Assembly: GCF_900088535.1 (NCBI RefSeq)
Contig: NZ_LT578417.1
Span: forward strand, 1,612,001 to 1,676,000
Direction: 5' to 3'
DNA length: 64,000 nucleotides
Source of the DNA: Cyanobium sp. NIES-981
Lineage (GTDB): Bacteria > Cyanobacteriota > Cyanobacteriia > PCC-6307 > Cyanobiaceae
The translations under genes were made by a program, and so were the position numbers. The notes under the pieces are model-generated. The model was not told where the DNA came from. It ran no database searches and was given only the letters and a program-made list of their open reading frames with translations. Below, in pieces: positions 18,477 to 26,411 of this stretch (position 1 is the first letter of the stretch; each line of letters opens with the position of its first letter).

Positions 18477-18494
18477 AGCCCCCTTCCGGGGGCT
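18477..18494 (+). terminator. First of two tandem terminator-like hairpins after speD
   Basis: A 7-bp stem AGCCCCC/GGGGGCT with a TTCC loop, followed by TTGTTG. The T-rich tail is short, so termination may be weak. Confidence 0.6.
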
Positions 18495-18502
18495 TTGTTG
18501 TC

Positions 18503-18522
18503 AGCCCCCTTCCGGGGGTTTT
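18503..18522 (+). terminator. Second tandem terminator-like hairpin after speD
   Basis: A near copy of the preceding hairpin: AGCCCCC, loop TTCC, GGGGGTT, then TTG. Together the two form a 26-base tandem duplication (18476-18527) with few differences. Confidence 0.6.
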
Positions 18523-18548
18523 GCTGTCCGTTGATCGCGTGGCGTGTA

Positions 18549-18581
18549 GATGGGGGGTGTTGATGGGGGGTGTTGATGGGG
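18549..18581 (+). repeat. 13-base tandem repeat between speD and larE
   Basis: Two exact copies of GATGGGGGGTGTT (18549-18561, 18562-18574) are followed by a partial third copy, GATGGGG. The array is intergenic, directly before the 3' end of larE, and has no known role. Confidence 0.75.
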
Positions 18582-18599
18582 AGACGGGCGATCGGGGGC

Positions 18600-19475
18600 T
18601 CAGGGGAGGCGGGCCCGGAGGGCACCACCGACCAGAGCGCGGTTGAGCTTGCCGCTCACCAGCCCCTCGAGATCGAGGCCCACAGCCGTGAAGCCCAGTC
18701 CCAGGAAGGCCTGCACCAGGGCCTCACGCTCCGACACCTCGCTCCATTGCCCCAGAGCTGCGGGGAGCTGCGCAGCCGGCAACTCGATCCGGGCGGTCTC
18801 CCCCTGGCAACGCACCCGCACCTCGGACCAGCCCCGCTCCAGCAGCCAGGCTTCGGCGGCCGCCACCCGCTCCAGGCGCGCGGCGCTGATCGCCTCGCCG
18901 TAGGGAAAGCGGGACGCCAGGCAGGGCTGGGCCGGCTTGTCCCACCAGGGCAGGCCCAGGGCGCGGGAGAGATGGCGCACCGCCGCCTTGTCGAGGCCCA
19001 GCTCCGCCAGGGGTGAGCGGACACCATGCTCCCGGGCCGCCTGGATGCCGGGGCGGTGGTCGCCCAGGTCGTCGTGGTTCACCCCATCCAGCACCGCGGC
19101 CGCCCCGGCGGCAGCCGCGATCGGGGCCAGCACCCGATGCAGCTCACGCTTGCAGGCATAACACCGATCCACCGGGTTGGCGGCATAGGCCGGATCCGCC
19201 AGCTCGGCCGTGGCGATCTCCTGATGGCTGATGCCCAGCCAGCGGGCCTGCAGTGCCGCCTCCCGCCGCAGGTGGGGGGCGAGGGCAGGCGAGACCCCGG
19301 TGACCGCCAGGGCACCAGAGCCCCGCTGCTCCACGGCGATCGCCGCCACCAGCGCGCTGTCCACACCGCCGGAGTAGGCCACCACGATCCGGGGCAGGGC
19401 AGCCAGGCGCGCCCGCAGGTCGGCCAGTCCCTGATCCAGGGCTGCAGGGAGGCTCTCGAGCAGGGTGAACGGCAC
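18600..19475 (-). CDS. larE: LarE-type ATP-dependent sulfur transferase
   Basis: LarE activates a carboxylated pyridine by adenylation and adds sulfur during synthesis of the nickel-pincer cofactor. The 291-residue protein has the PP-loop SGGVDS (residues 35-40), and Cys105 and Cys108 in DRCYACKREL. Cys185 lies in KPAQPCLASRFPYGE. A CxxC plus a third Cys is the pattern of LarE proteins that use a [4Fe-4S] cluster rather than giving up their own Cys, so that chemistry is inferred here. GTG 19475 is the only plausible start near the conserved N terminus. larB, larC and larA are not in the window. Confidence 0.85.
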   Translation of the reverse strand: MPFTLLESLPAALDQGLADLRARLAALPRIVVAYSGGVDSALVAAIAVEQRGSGALAVTGVSPALAPHLRREAALQARWLGISHQEIATAELADPAYAANPVDRCYACKRELHRVLAPIAAAAGAAAVLDGVNHDDLGDHRPGIQAAREHGVRSPLAELGLDKAAVRHLSRALGLPWWDKPAQPCLASRFPYGEAISAARLERVAAAEAWLLERGWSEVRVRCQGETARIELPAAQLPAALGQWSEVSEREALVQAFLGLGFTAVGLDLEGLVSGKLNRALVGGALRARLP

Positions 19476-19592
19476 GGCTTCTGGGCAGCGGGAGCGGGGG
19501 GACGTGCGGCGATCCTGGCAAGGCTGGCTGGGATCCTGCGCGACGGGTTCTCGGAACACGGTGGGTAGCATCGCCGCCAACGCACGGCAGCG

Positions 19593-20789
19593 ATGAGCCC
19601 GAGCACCACGCCCTCGCCGCAACGGAGCAGCGGACGGAGCAGCGGACGCGGCAGCAGCGCCGGCATCGGGATCCGCACGGCCTCGGACCGCGATGAGCGC
19701 ACCCACGGCCAGCTGCACGTGTACGACGGCGACGGCAAGGGCAAGAGCCAGGCGGCCCTGGGGGTGGTGCTGCGCACCATCGGGCTCGGCATCTGCGAGC
19801 AGAAGCGCACCCGGGTGCTGCTGCTGCGCTTCCTCAAGGGACCCGGCCGCGCCTACGACGAGGATGCGGCCATCGAAGCGCTGCAGCAGGGATTTCCCCA
19901 CCTGATCGACCAGGTGCGCACCGGCCGCGGCGAATTCTTCAGCGCCGAGCAGGTGACCCGCTTCGACCGGCAGGAGGCCGAGCGGGGCTGGGACATCGCC
20001 AAGGGAGCGATCGCCAGCAACCTCTATTCGGTGGTGGTGCTCGACGAGCTCAACCCCGTGCTCGATCTCGGTCTGCTGGACACCGAGCAGATCTGCCGCA
20101 CCCTCGCGGCCAAGCCCGATGGCATGGAGGTGATCTGCACCGGGCGGGGCGCGCCGCGCCAGCTGGTGCAGCTGGCCGATCTGCATTCCGAAATGCGCGC
20201 CCATCGCCGCCAGGACGCCACGGCCGAACCCCTGGGCCTCGACGGCATCGAGATCTACACCGGCGAGGGCAAGGGCAAGAGCACCAGCGCCCTGGGCAAG
20301 GCCCTGCAGGCCATCGGCCGGGGCATCAGCCAGGACAAGAGCCACCGGGTGCTGATCCTGCAGTGGCTCAAGGGAGGCGCCGGCTACACCGAAGATGCCG
20401 CCATCGCCGCCCTGCGGGAGAGCTATCCCCACCTGGTGGACCATCTGCGCTCCGGCCGCGATGCGATCGTGTGGCGCGGCCAGCAGCAGCCGATCGACTA
20501 CGTGGAGGCCGAGCGGGCCTGGGAGATCGCCCGGGCGGCGATCTCGAGCGGGCTCTACAAGACGGTGATCCTCGATGAGATCAATCCCACGGTGGACCTG
20601 GAGCTGCTGCCCCAGGAGCCGATCGTGCAGACCCTGCTGCGCAAACCGGCCGAAACGGAGGTGATCCTCACCGGCCGCTGCCGCAACCGCCCCCTCTATT
20701 TCGACCTGGCCTCGGTGCACTCCGAGATGGTGTGCCACAAGCACTACGCCGAGCGGGGGGTGGACCTCAAGCGCGGCGTGGATTACTGA
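19593..20789 (+). CDS. Tandem CobO-like P-loop NTPase (duplicated adenosyltransferase-type domains)
   Basis: A 398-residue protein made of two consecutive domains that resemble corrinoid adenosyltransferase CobO/CobA. After a Ser/Arg/Gly-rich N terminus of about 35 residues, domain 1 has Walker A GDGKGKS (46-52), VVVLDELNP and TGRGAPRQLVQLADLHSEM. Domain 2 has Walker A GEGKGKS (224-230), VILDEINP and TGRCRNRPLYFDLASVHSEM. CobO adenosylates cob(I)yrinate diamide; whether the fused form still does so is unknown. The second domain lacks the AP of GRxAP. It starts at ATG 19593, divergent from larE with a 117-base gap. Confidence 0.85.
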   Translation: MSPSTTPSPQRSSGRSSGRGSSAGIGIRTASDRDERTHGQLHVYDGDGKGKSQAALGVVLRTIGLGICEQKRTRVLLLRFLKGPGRAYDEDAAIEALQQGFPHLIDQVRTGRGEFFSAEQVTRFDRQEAERGWDIAKGAIASNLYSVVVLDELNPVLDLGLLDTEQICRTLAAKPDGMEVICTGRGAPRQLVQLADLHSEMRAHRRQDATAEPLGLDGIEIYTGEGKGKSTSALGKALQAIGRGISQDKSHRVLILQWLKGGAGYTEDAAIAALRESYPHLVDHLRSGRDAIVWRGQQQPIDYVEAERAWEIARAAISSGLYKTVILDEINPTVDLELLPQEPIVQTLLRKPAETEVILTGRCRNRPLYFDLASVHSEMVCHKHYAERGVDLKRGVDY

Positions 20790-20817
20790 ACGGGCCGCTC
20801 AGCAGCGCTGCACCAGC

Positions 20818-21990
20818 TCAGTAGCGCTGCACCGAGGGATCCACCTCCTGGCTCCAGGCGTCGATGCCCCCGCTCACGTTCACGCCCTCGATGCCATGGC
20901 GCCCCAGGGCCAGCAGGGCCTTGGCGCTGCGGCCGCCCAGCTTGCAGTGCACGTAGAGCTTCTTGCCCTCGGCCAGCCGTCGCACATCCTCGATCGCCTC
21001 ACCGCTCTCGATCCGATCGAGCGGCACCAGCACGGATCCGGGGATCACGGCGATCTCGGCCTCCTGGGGATTGCGCACGTCCAGCAGCAGGATCTCCTCC
21101 AGCCGGCCGTCGATCACGGTCTTCAGCTCAGCCACCGTGATGGTGGGAACGGAACCCGCCTCCTCCTGGCCGGGGGCGCTGCCGCCCACACCGCAGAACT
21201 CCTGATAATCGATCAGCTTGTCGATCACGGGACGCTCCGGGTTGGGCCGCAGCTTCAGCTCCCGGAACTTCATCGCCAGGGCATCGAACAGCAGCAGCCG
21301 GCCACTGAGGGTGGTGCCGATGCCGGTGATGATCTTCACGGCCTCCGTGGCCTGGATCACGCCGATGATCCCGGGCAGCACGCCCACCACACCGCCTTCG
21401 GCACAGGAGGGCACCATGCCCGGCGGCGGCGGCTCGGGGAACAGGTCGCGGTAGTTGGGGCTCTCGGCATCGAGGTTGAACACGGTGGCCTGGCCCTCGA
21501 AGCGGAAGATCGAGCCGTACACGTTCGGCTTGCCCAGCAGCACGCAGGCGTCGTTCACCAGGTAGCGGGTGGGGAAGTTGTCGGTGCCATCGCAGACCAG
21601 GTCGTAGGGCTCGATGATCGCCAGGGCGTTCTCGCTGGTGAGGGCCGTCTCGTAGAGATCCACCTGGCAGTGGGGGTTGATCTCGTGGATCCGCGCCTTG
21701 GCCGATTCGATCTTGGGCTTGCCCACCCAGCTGGTGCCGTGGATCACCTGGCGCTGCAGGTTGGAGTGGTCCACCAGGTCGAAATCGACGATGCCGATCC
21801 GCCCCACCCCCGCGGCCGCCAGATAGAGCAGCAGGGGGGAACCCAGGCCGCCCGTTCCCACGCAGAGCACCGAGGCCGCCTTGAGGCGCTTCTGCCCCTC
21901 CATGCCCACCTCCGGCAGGATCAGATGGCGCGAGAAACGGGCCACCTCATCGGAGCTGAGCTGGACGCCAGTGGTGTCGGGGGGAAGCAT
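20818..21990 (-). CDS. moeB: MoeB/ThiF-type E1-like adenylyltransferase with C-terminal rhodanese domain
   Basis: A 390-residue protein that adenylates the C-terminal Gly-Gly of a small sulfur carrier (MoaD or ThiS type) and, through its rhodanese domain, can supply sulfur. Seen are FSRHLILPEVG, the nucleotide loop GTGGLGSPLLLYL, DGTDNFPTRYLVND, VPSCAEGGVVGVLPG with the candidate active Cys, and a rhodanese loop HCKLGGRS with its Cys. The zinc CxxC pairs of some MoeB proteins are not seen. ATG 21990 is preferred; an in-frame TTG at 22035 would overlap the stop of the upstream JAMM gene. Either way the two genes are adjacent on one strand. Confidence 0.92.
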   Translation of the reverse strand: MLPPDTTGVQLSSDEVARFSRHLILPEVGMEGQKRLKAASVLCVGTGGLGSPLLLYLAAAGVGRIGIVDFDLVDHSNLQRQVIHGTSWVGKPKIESAKARIHEINPHCQVDLYETALTSENALAIIEPYDLVCDGTDNFPTRYLVNDACVLLGKPNVYGSIFRFEGQATVFNLDAESPNYRDLFPEPPPPGMVPSCAEGGVVGVLPGIIGVIQATEAVKIITGIGTTLSGRLLLFDALAMKFRELKLRPNPERPVIDKLIDYQEFCGVGGSAPGQEEAGSVPTITVAELKTVIDGRLEEILLLDVRNPQEAEIAVIPGSVLVPLDRIESGEAIEDVRRLAEGKKLYVHCKLGGRSAKALLALGRHGIEGVNVSGGIDAWSQEVDPSVQRY

Positions 21991-22031
21991 CGGCAGGAGC
22001 GTGGCCGCGGCAGCTCGGGCCGCGGACCGGA

Positions 22032-22490
22032 TCAATCACCCATTCTCCACGGCAGCGGCCGGGGTGGGGCCTCCCCCTCCTCCAGCCACCAGGCGCAAGG
22101 GTCACCATCCCTGCCCACGATCACCATCAGCGCCGGGGCCAGGGTGAGAGCCCGATCGGTGGGCGACGGCCGCGCCGGCCCCGCAGGATGGCTGTGGGCG
22201 GCTCCCAGCACCGCCAGCCCCCGCGGCCGGCTCCAGCGCTGGGCCACGAGCTGTTCCCTGGGATCGATGGCGAAGCGATGACCCCGCTCCCCTGGCCGCG
22301 GCCAGACGTTCAGGCAGGGCCAGACCCGCTCCAGATGCCACAGGGAGCCCCCATCCATCGCCGCGGCCGGGAACCGGCGCCCCAGCAGCAGGGCACAGCC
22401 CTCGTCCGGAGCCGCACAGGTGAGGAGCCTGACCAGCACGGTGAGCAGGTCGGGATCAACGCCCAAGGCGATTGGCGCGGTGGAGGGCAC
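22032..22490 (-). CDS. JAMM (Mov34/MPN/PAD-1) metalloprotease-like protein
   Basis: A compact 152-residue JAMM domain. Glu30 in DEGCALLLG, His99 and His101 in HSHPAGPARPSPTD, and Ser109/Asp112 reproduce the E...HxH...SxxD zinc site, so it looks catalytically complete. Bacterial JAMM proteins next to E1-like enzymes release sulfur from, or process, ThiS/MoaD-like carriers (Mec+ type), which fits moeB directly downstream on the same strand. The actual substrate is unknown and no carrier gene is visible nearby. Confidence 0.85.
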   Translation of the reverse strand: MPSTAPIALGVDPDLLTVLVRLLTCAAPDEGCALLLGRRFPAAAMDGGSLWHLERVWPCLNVWPRPGERGHRFAIDPREQLVAQRWSRPRGLAVLGAAHSHPAGPARPSPTDRALTLAPALMVIVGRDGDPCAWWLEEGEAPPRPLPWRMGD

Positions 22491-22535
22491 ACCGATACTT
22501 TATGGAGCATTGTGAGCCGGAGCGCTGCGCAGGTC

Positions 22536-22967
22536 ATGAACGACACCACCACCCCCACGGTCGAATCCGGCGACACCACGCAGCAGGCCAGCGACGCCGG
22601 CACGGCGGCGTTCGGCGCCACCGCCACGGAATCCGGCACCGCCGGCGCTTCCCAGACAGCAGCCGAGATCAAGGAGCGCTACAGCGAGATCCTGGGGCAG
22701 ATCAACCAGACGCTGGGCCAGGTGGACTGGACCCAGATGGGGCGGATCGGCAAGGCGGTCGGCATCCTGCTGGTGGTGATCGTGGCCCAGATCCTGATCA
22801 AGGGCGTTCTCGACACGATCAACCTGCTGCCGATCGTGCCTGGCCTGCTGGAGCTCCTGGGGCTGGTCATTGTCGGGCAGTGGAGCTGGAAGAACCTCAC
22901 CACCAGCGAGAAGCGCTCCGCCGTGGTGAACAGGCTGCAGAACCTCCGCAGCGAGTACCTGGGCTGA
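22536..22967 (+). CDS. CAAD (CURT1-like) thylakoid membrane protein
   Basis: A 143-residue protein with a Thr/Ala-rich N-terminal part of about 50 residues and an amphipathic helix region (AAEIKERYSEILGQINQTLG). Two close membrane helices follow (AVGILLVVIVAQILIKGVL and LLPIVPGLLELLGLVIVGQW), then a basic C-terminal helix. This is the CAAD/CURT1 architecture, known in plants and cyanobacteria to bend thylakoid membranes. ATG 22536 is chosen as the first start giving the family layout; it is divergent from the JAMM gene. Confidence 0.85.
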   Translation: MNDTTTPTVESGDTTQQASDAGTAAFGATATESGTAGASQTAAEIKERYSEILGQINQTLGQVDWTQMGRIGKAVGILLVVIVAQILIKGVLDTINLLPIVPGLLELLGLVIVGQWSWKNLTTSEKRSAVVNRLQNLRSEYLG

Positions 22968-23001
22968 GCACCGCGGGCTGAGCACTGCGCTGCTCTTCAG
23001 C

Positions 23002-23913
23002 TCAGCCGGCCCCGCCCCCGCCCCCGCCGATGGCCCGAAGCCTCGCCATCGAGGCTTCCGCCTGGCGGCGGTAGCCGCCGCCGAAGAGGTTGGCGTGGTT
23101 GAGCAGGTGGTAGAGGTTGTAGAGCTCCATCCGGGGCTGGGTTCCTGCCGGCAGGGGCCACTCCGCCTGGTAGGCCGTGAAGAACTCGTCGGGGAAGCCA
23201 CCGAACAACTTGGCCATGGCCAGATCCACTTCCCGGTCGCCCCAGTAGCAGGCCGGATCGAACAGGGCCGCGGCGTTCTCCATCACACCGGCGTTGCCAG
23301 TCCACAGATCCCCGTGCACCAGCACGGGGTCGCAGGCATGGTCCCGCAGCAGCCGGCGGGCGCCCTCCATCACGGCCGCCGCCCCGCTGCAGGGCTCACC
23401 CCGGGCCGCCGCCATCGCGAACTGAGGGGCCAGCCGGCACTCCGCGAAGAAGTCAGCCCAGCAGGGTCGCCAGCCGTTGGCCTGGGGTGCCGAGCCGATG
23501 AAGTTGTCGGCGGGGAAGCCGAATCCGCACCCGGCGTGGCCCCCCAGGCTGTTCCTGTGCAGCCGCGCCAGCCCCCGGCCGAGCAGGGCCCAGCCGGCCC
23601 CACCGCCCTGCAGGGATAGCCACGGAAGCACCAGCACCGCCCGATCCCCCACCACGCCGCAGGCGAGGGGCAGGGGCACCAGCAGCTCCGGCGGCGACCA
23701 GGTCGCCAGGGCCTCGAGTCCCGTGGCTTCGGCCTCCAGCATCGGCAGGGCTCCGGCCCGGTTGCTCTTGGCGAACAGGGTGCGGCCATCCGCGCAGCTG
23801 AGGCGCCAGGCCTGATGGATGCACCCCCCTCCCACCGGCACCGCACGGTGCACCTGGCTGCCCAGACGGGACAGCAGCCACTCCGACAGCGCCTCGAGGG
23901 GAAGACCGGACAT
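23002..23913 (-). CDS. Fructosamine kinase family protein
   Basis: A 303-residue aminoglycoside-phosphotransferase-fold kinase. Key stretches are VGGGCIHQAWRL, LFAKSN with the ATP-binding Lys, GFGFPADNFIGSAPQ, the catalytic VHGDLWTGN and metal-binding ALFDPACYWGDREVDLAM. Such enzymes phosphorylate ketoamines on glycated proteins so that they break down, a repair role in the cytoplasm. It starts at ATG 23911-23913 and is divergent from crtD across 37 bases. The C terminus ends in a Gly-rich tail. Confidence 0.9.
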   Translation of the reverse strand: MSGLPLEALSEWLLSRLGSQVHRAVPVGGGCIHQAWRLSCADGRTLFAKSNRAGALPMLEAEATGLEALATWSPPELLVPLPLACGVVGDRAVLVLPWLSLQGGGAGWALLGRGLARLHRNSLGGHAGCGFGFPADNFIGSAPQANGWRPCWADFFAECRLAPQFAMAAARGEPCSGAAAVMEGARRLLRDHACDPVLVHGDLWTGNAGVMENAAALFDPACYWGDREVDLAMAKLFGGFPDEFFTAYQAEWPLPAGTQPRMELYNLYHLLNHANLFGGGYRRQAEASMARLRAIGGGGGGAG

Positions 23914-23950
23914 GTCGCGATGGCGCGCTCCTGGCTGCCAGCATGCCGCC

Positions 23951-25492
23951 ATGGGGCAGAGCGTGGATGTGGTGGTGGTCGGGGCCGGCGTCGCCGGGCT
24001 CACCGCCGCTGCCCTGCTGGCGGATGCCGGCCTGAGCGTGGAGCTGCTGGAAGCCCACAGCCAGACCGGTGGCTGTGCCGGCACCTTCCGCCGCGGGCCC
24101 TATGTCTTCGATGTGGGGGCCACCCAGGTGGCGGGCCTGGAGCCGGGGGGGAGCCACGCCCGGATCCTGGCCCATCTCGGCCTGCCCATCCCTGCGGCCA
24201 GCCCCCTCGATCCCGCCTGTGTGGTGGATCTGGCGGATGGCAGCCCACCGGTGCGCCTCTGGCGGGACCCGGCGCGCTGGCACGAGGAACGGGAGCGCCA
24301 GTTTCCTGGCAGCGGGGCGTTCTGGCGGCTGTGCGCTGCCCTGCATCAGGCCAACTGGGAGTTCGCCGCCCGCGATCCGGTGCTGCCCCCCCGCAACCTC
24401 TGGGATCTGCGCCGGCTGCTCGGGGCCCTCAGACCGGCCAACCTGGCTTCGGGTCTGCTGGCTTCAGCCAGCATCGATCAGGTGCTGCAGCTCTGCGGCT
24501 GCGGGGGGGATGGGCGCCTGCGGCACTTCCTCGATCTGCAGCTGCGGCTCTATTCCCAGGAACCGGCGGAGCGCACGGCGGCCCTCTATGGGGCCACGGT
24601 GCTCGCCATGGCCCAGGCCCCGCTGGGGCTCTGGCATCTGCAGGGGTCGATGCAGGTGCTGAGCACCGCCCTGGAGGCAGCCCTGGCGAGGGCCGGTGGC
24701 CAGCTCCGCCTGCGTCACCGCGTGGTGCAGCTGCAGCGCCGGAACCACGGATGGGCCGTGCGGGCCCGGGCCCCCGGCCGCGATGGCCCCGCAGAGCGCT
24801 GCTGGGAGGCCGCGGATGTGGTGCTGGCGATTCCGCCCCAGAGCCTGCCGGATCTGGTGGGTCCCGCGGGGCTGCCGGCCGCTTACCACCGCCGGCTCAC
24901 CCGCCTGCCGGACCCGTCCGGCGCGCTCGTGCTCTACGCGGCGGTGGAGCGCGCTGCGCTGCCGGCCGACTGCCCCAGCCACCTCCAGATCGCCTGGGAT
25001 GCCCCGGGCTCCCTGTTCCTGTCCGTGAGCAGGCCTGGAGACGGCCGGGCACCGGAGGGTGAGGCCACCCTGATCGCCAGTGTCTTCACCGAGGCACGGC
25101 CCTGGTTCGCCCTCACTCCCGCCGCCTATGGGGCCGCCAAGGCCCGGGCCATGGCAGGCATCCGCCGGGGGGTGGAGCATCACCTCGGTCTGCCGTCCTC
25201 GGCCTGGCGGCACCTGGAACTGGCCACACCCCGGGGCTTCGCCCGGTGGACCGGCAGGCCCTTCGGGTTCGTGGGGGGCCTGGGCCAGAGGCCCTCCAGC
25301 TTCGGTCCCTTCGGCCTGGCCAGCCGAACTCCGCTGGAGGGCCTCTGGCTCTGCGGCGATGCCATCTATCCCGGCGAGGGGACCGCCGGCGTGACCCTCT
25401 CCGCCCTGATGGCCAGCCGCCAGCTGCTGGCGCGCCAGGGCCGGGAGCTGACGCTCAGAGAAAGCCCGGACGCAACTGCTGACAATCCCTGA
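23951..25492 (+). CDS. crtD: Carotenoid desaturase CrtD-like FAD oxidoreductase
   Basis: A 513-residue FAD-dependent desaturase/isomerase-family enzyme. It has the dinucleotide motif VVVVGAGVAGLTAAALLADAG at the N terminus, then GGCAGTFRRGPYVFDVGATQVAGLEPGG (in outline), and a C-terminal FAD contact GDAIYPGEGTAGVTLSALMA. This pattern is that of cyanobacterial C-3',4' desaturase CrtD, which acts on the way to myxoxanthophyll; CrtISO (CrtH) is the close alternative. It starts at ATG 23951. Its last 38 bases overlap the convergent tyrA gene. Confidence 0.78.
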   Translation: MGQSVDVVVVGAGVAGLTAAALLADAGLSVELLEAHSQTGGCAGTFRRGPYVFDVGATQVAGLEPGGSHARILAHLGLPIPAASPLDPACVVDLADGSPPVRLWRDPARWHEERERQFPGSGAFWRLCAALHQANWEFAARDPVLPPRNLWDLRRLLGALRPANLASGLLASASIDQVLQLCGCGGDGRLRHFLDLQLRLYSQEPAERTAALYGATVLAMAQAPLGLWHLQGSMQVLSTALEAALARAGGQLRLRHRVVQLQRRNHGWAVRARAPGRDGPAERCWEAADVVLAIPPQSLPDLVGPAGLPAAYHRRLTRLPDPSGALVLYAAVERAALPADCPSHLQIAWDAPGSLFLSVSRPGDGRAPEGEATLIASVFTEARPWFALTPAAYGAAKARAMAGIRRGVEHHLGLPSSAWRHLELATPRGFARWTGRPFGFVGGLGQRPSSFGPFGLASRTPLEGLWLCGDAIYPGEGTAGVTLSALMASRQLLARQGRELTLRESPDATADNP

Positions 25493-26351
25493 GCTCCTCC
25501 TGAAGGGCGCTCCAGTTCTCCTGGGCCAGGTGCCGCTCCAGCTGCTCGAGGCTGCGGCGGTAGGCGGCGAGCGCATCCTGGAGCGCCTCCCGGTTGCATC
25601 GGGCCATCAAGGTGCCCAGCTCCGGGTTACCCCCTCCCACCCGGCTGGTATCGGCGAAGCCACTCGAGGCCAGGGCCCGCACGAGCTCGGGGATGCCGCC
25701 CCCCTGCCGGCGGGCCGCGTCATCCACCCCCTGCAGCAGCGCCGCGCTCACCAGCACGGGCAGGTGTGAAATCAGGGCCACGGCGCGATCGTGCTCCGCC
25801 GCGGGACAGACCAGGCAGCGGGCCTCCACCGCCGCCGCCAGGCTGACCACCTGATCGAGCGCTGCCGGATCGGTGGGGGGGTCTGGGGTCAGGACCCAGG
25901 GGCGACCGCGGAACAGCCCCGGCTGCCCAGCCTCCACGCCGGCCGCAGCGGTTCCCGCCATCGGGTGGCCGGCCACGAAGCGGGGGTGCAGCGGCGTCCA
26001 GCACTCCAGCACAGGTGCCTTCACGGATCCCACGTCGGTGACGACCGCTTCCGCCGGAATGGCCTGCACAAGCGCGGGCTCCGGCGCCAGCAGCCGGTCG
26101 AGCGGCAGGGCCAGCACCACCAGGGCACAGCCCCGCAGGATGGCGGGATCCAGGCTCACGTGCGTGGCCAGGCGTCGCTGCCGCGCCCGTTCGGCGGTGG
26201 CCTGCCGATGCACCAGGGCCAGCACCTCCATCCCCCGGGCCTGCAGATCCAGGCCCAGGGAACCTCCGATCAGGCCGAGGCCCACGATGCCGATGGGACC
26301 CTCCAGCCGGGCCGGCACCAAGGGGGGGCTCACCAACGGTGGTGTTGTCAT
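25455..26351 (-). CDS. tyrA: Prephenate/arogenate dehydrogenase
   Basis: A 298-residue TyrA-family NAD(P) enzyme for tyrosine synthesis, with the Rossmann loop GIVGLGLIGGSLGLDL, TDVGSVKAPVLE, FVAGHPMAGTAAAGVEA and the catalytic-region His in ISHLPVLVSAALL. Cyanobacterial TyrA enzymes usually prefer arogenate with NADP; the specificity cannot be read from the sequence. It starts at ATG 26351, directly after an in-frame GTG at 26354. Confidence 0.93.
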   Translation of the reverse strand: MTTPPLVSPPLVPARLEGPIGIVGLGLIGGSLGLDLQARGMEVLALVHRQATAERARQRRLATHVSLDPAILRGCALVVLALPLDRLLAPEPALVQAIPAEAVVTDVGSVKAPVLECWTPLHPRFVAGHPMAGTAAAGVEAGQPGLFRGRPWVLTPDPPTDPAALDQVVSLAAAVEARCLVCPAAEHDRAVALISHLPVLVSAALLQGVDDAARRQGGGIPELVRALASSGFADTSRVGGGNPELGTLMARCNREALQDALAAYRRSLEQLERHLAQENWSALQEELRDCQQLRPGFL

Positions 26352-26411
26352 CACGGCTGCAGTGCCACCGGGCCAGCTTCGTACGATTCAGGCCCCGGCT
26401 GACGGCGGCGG

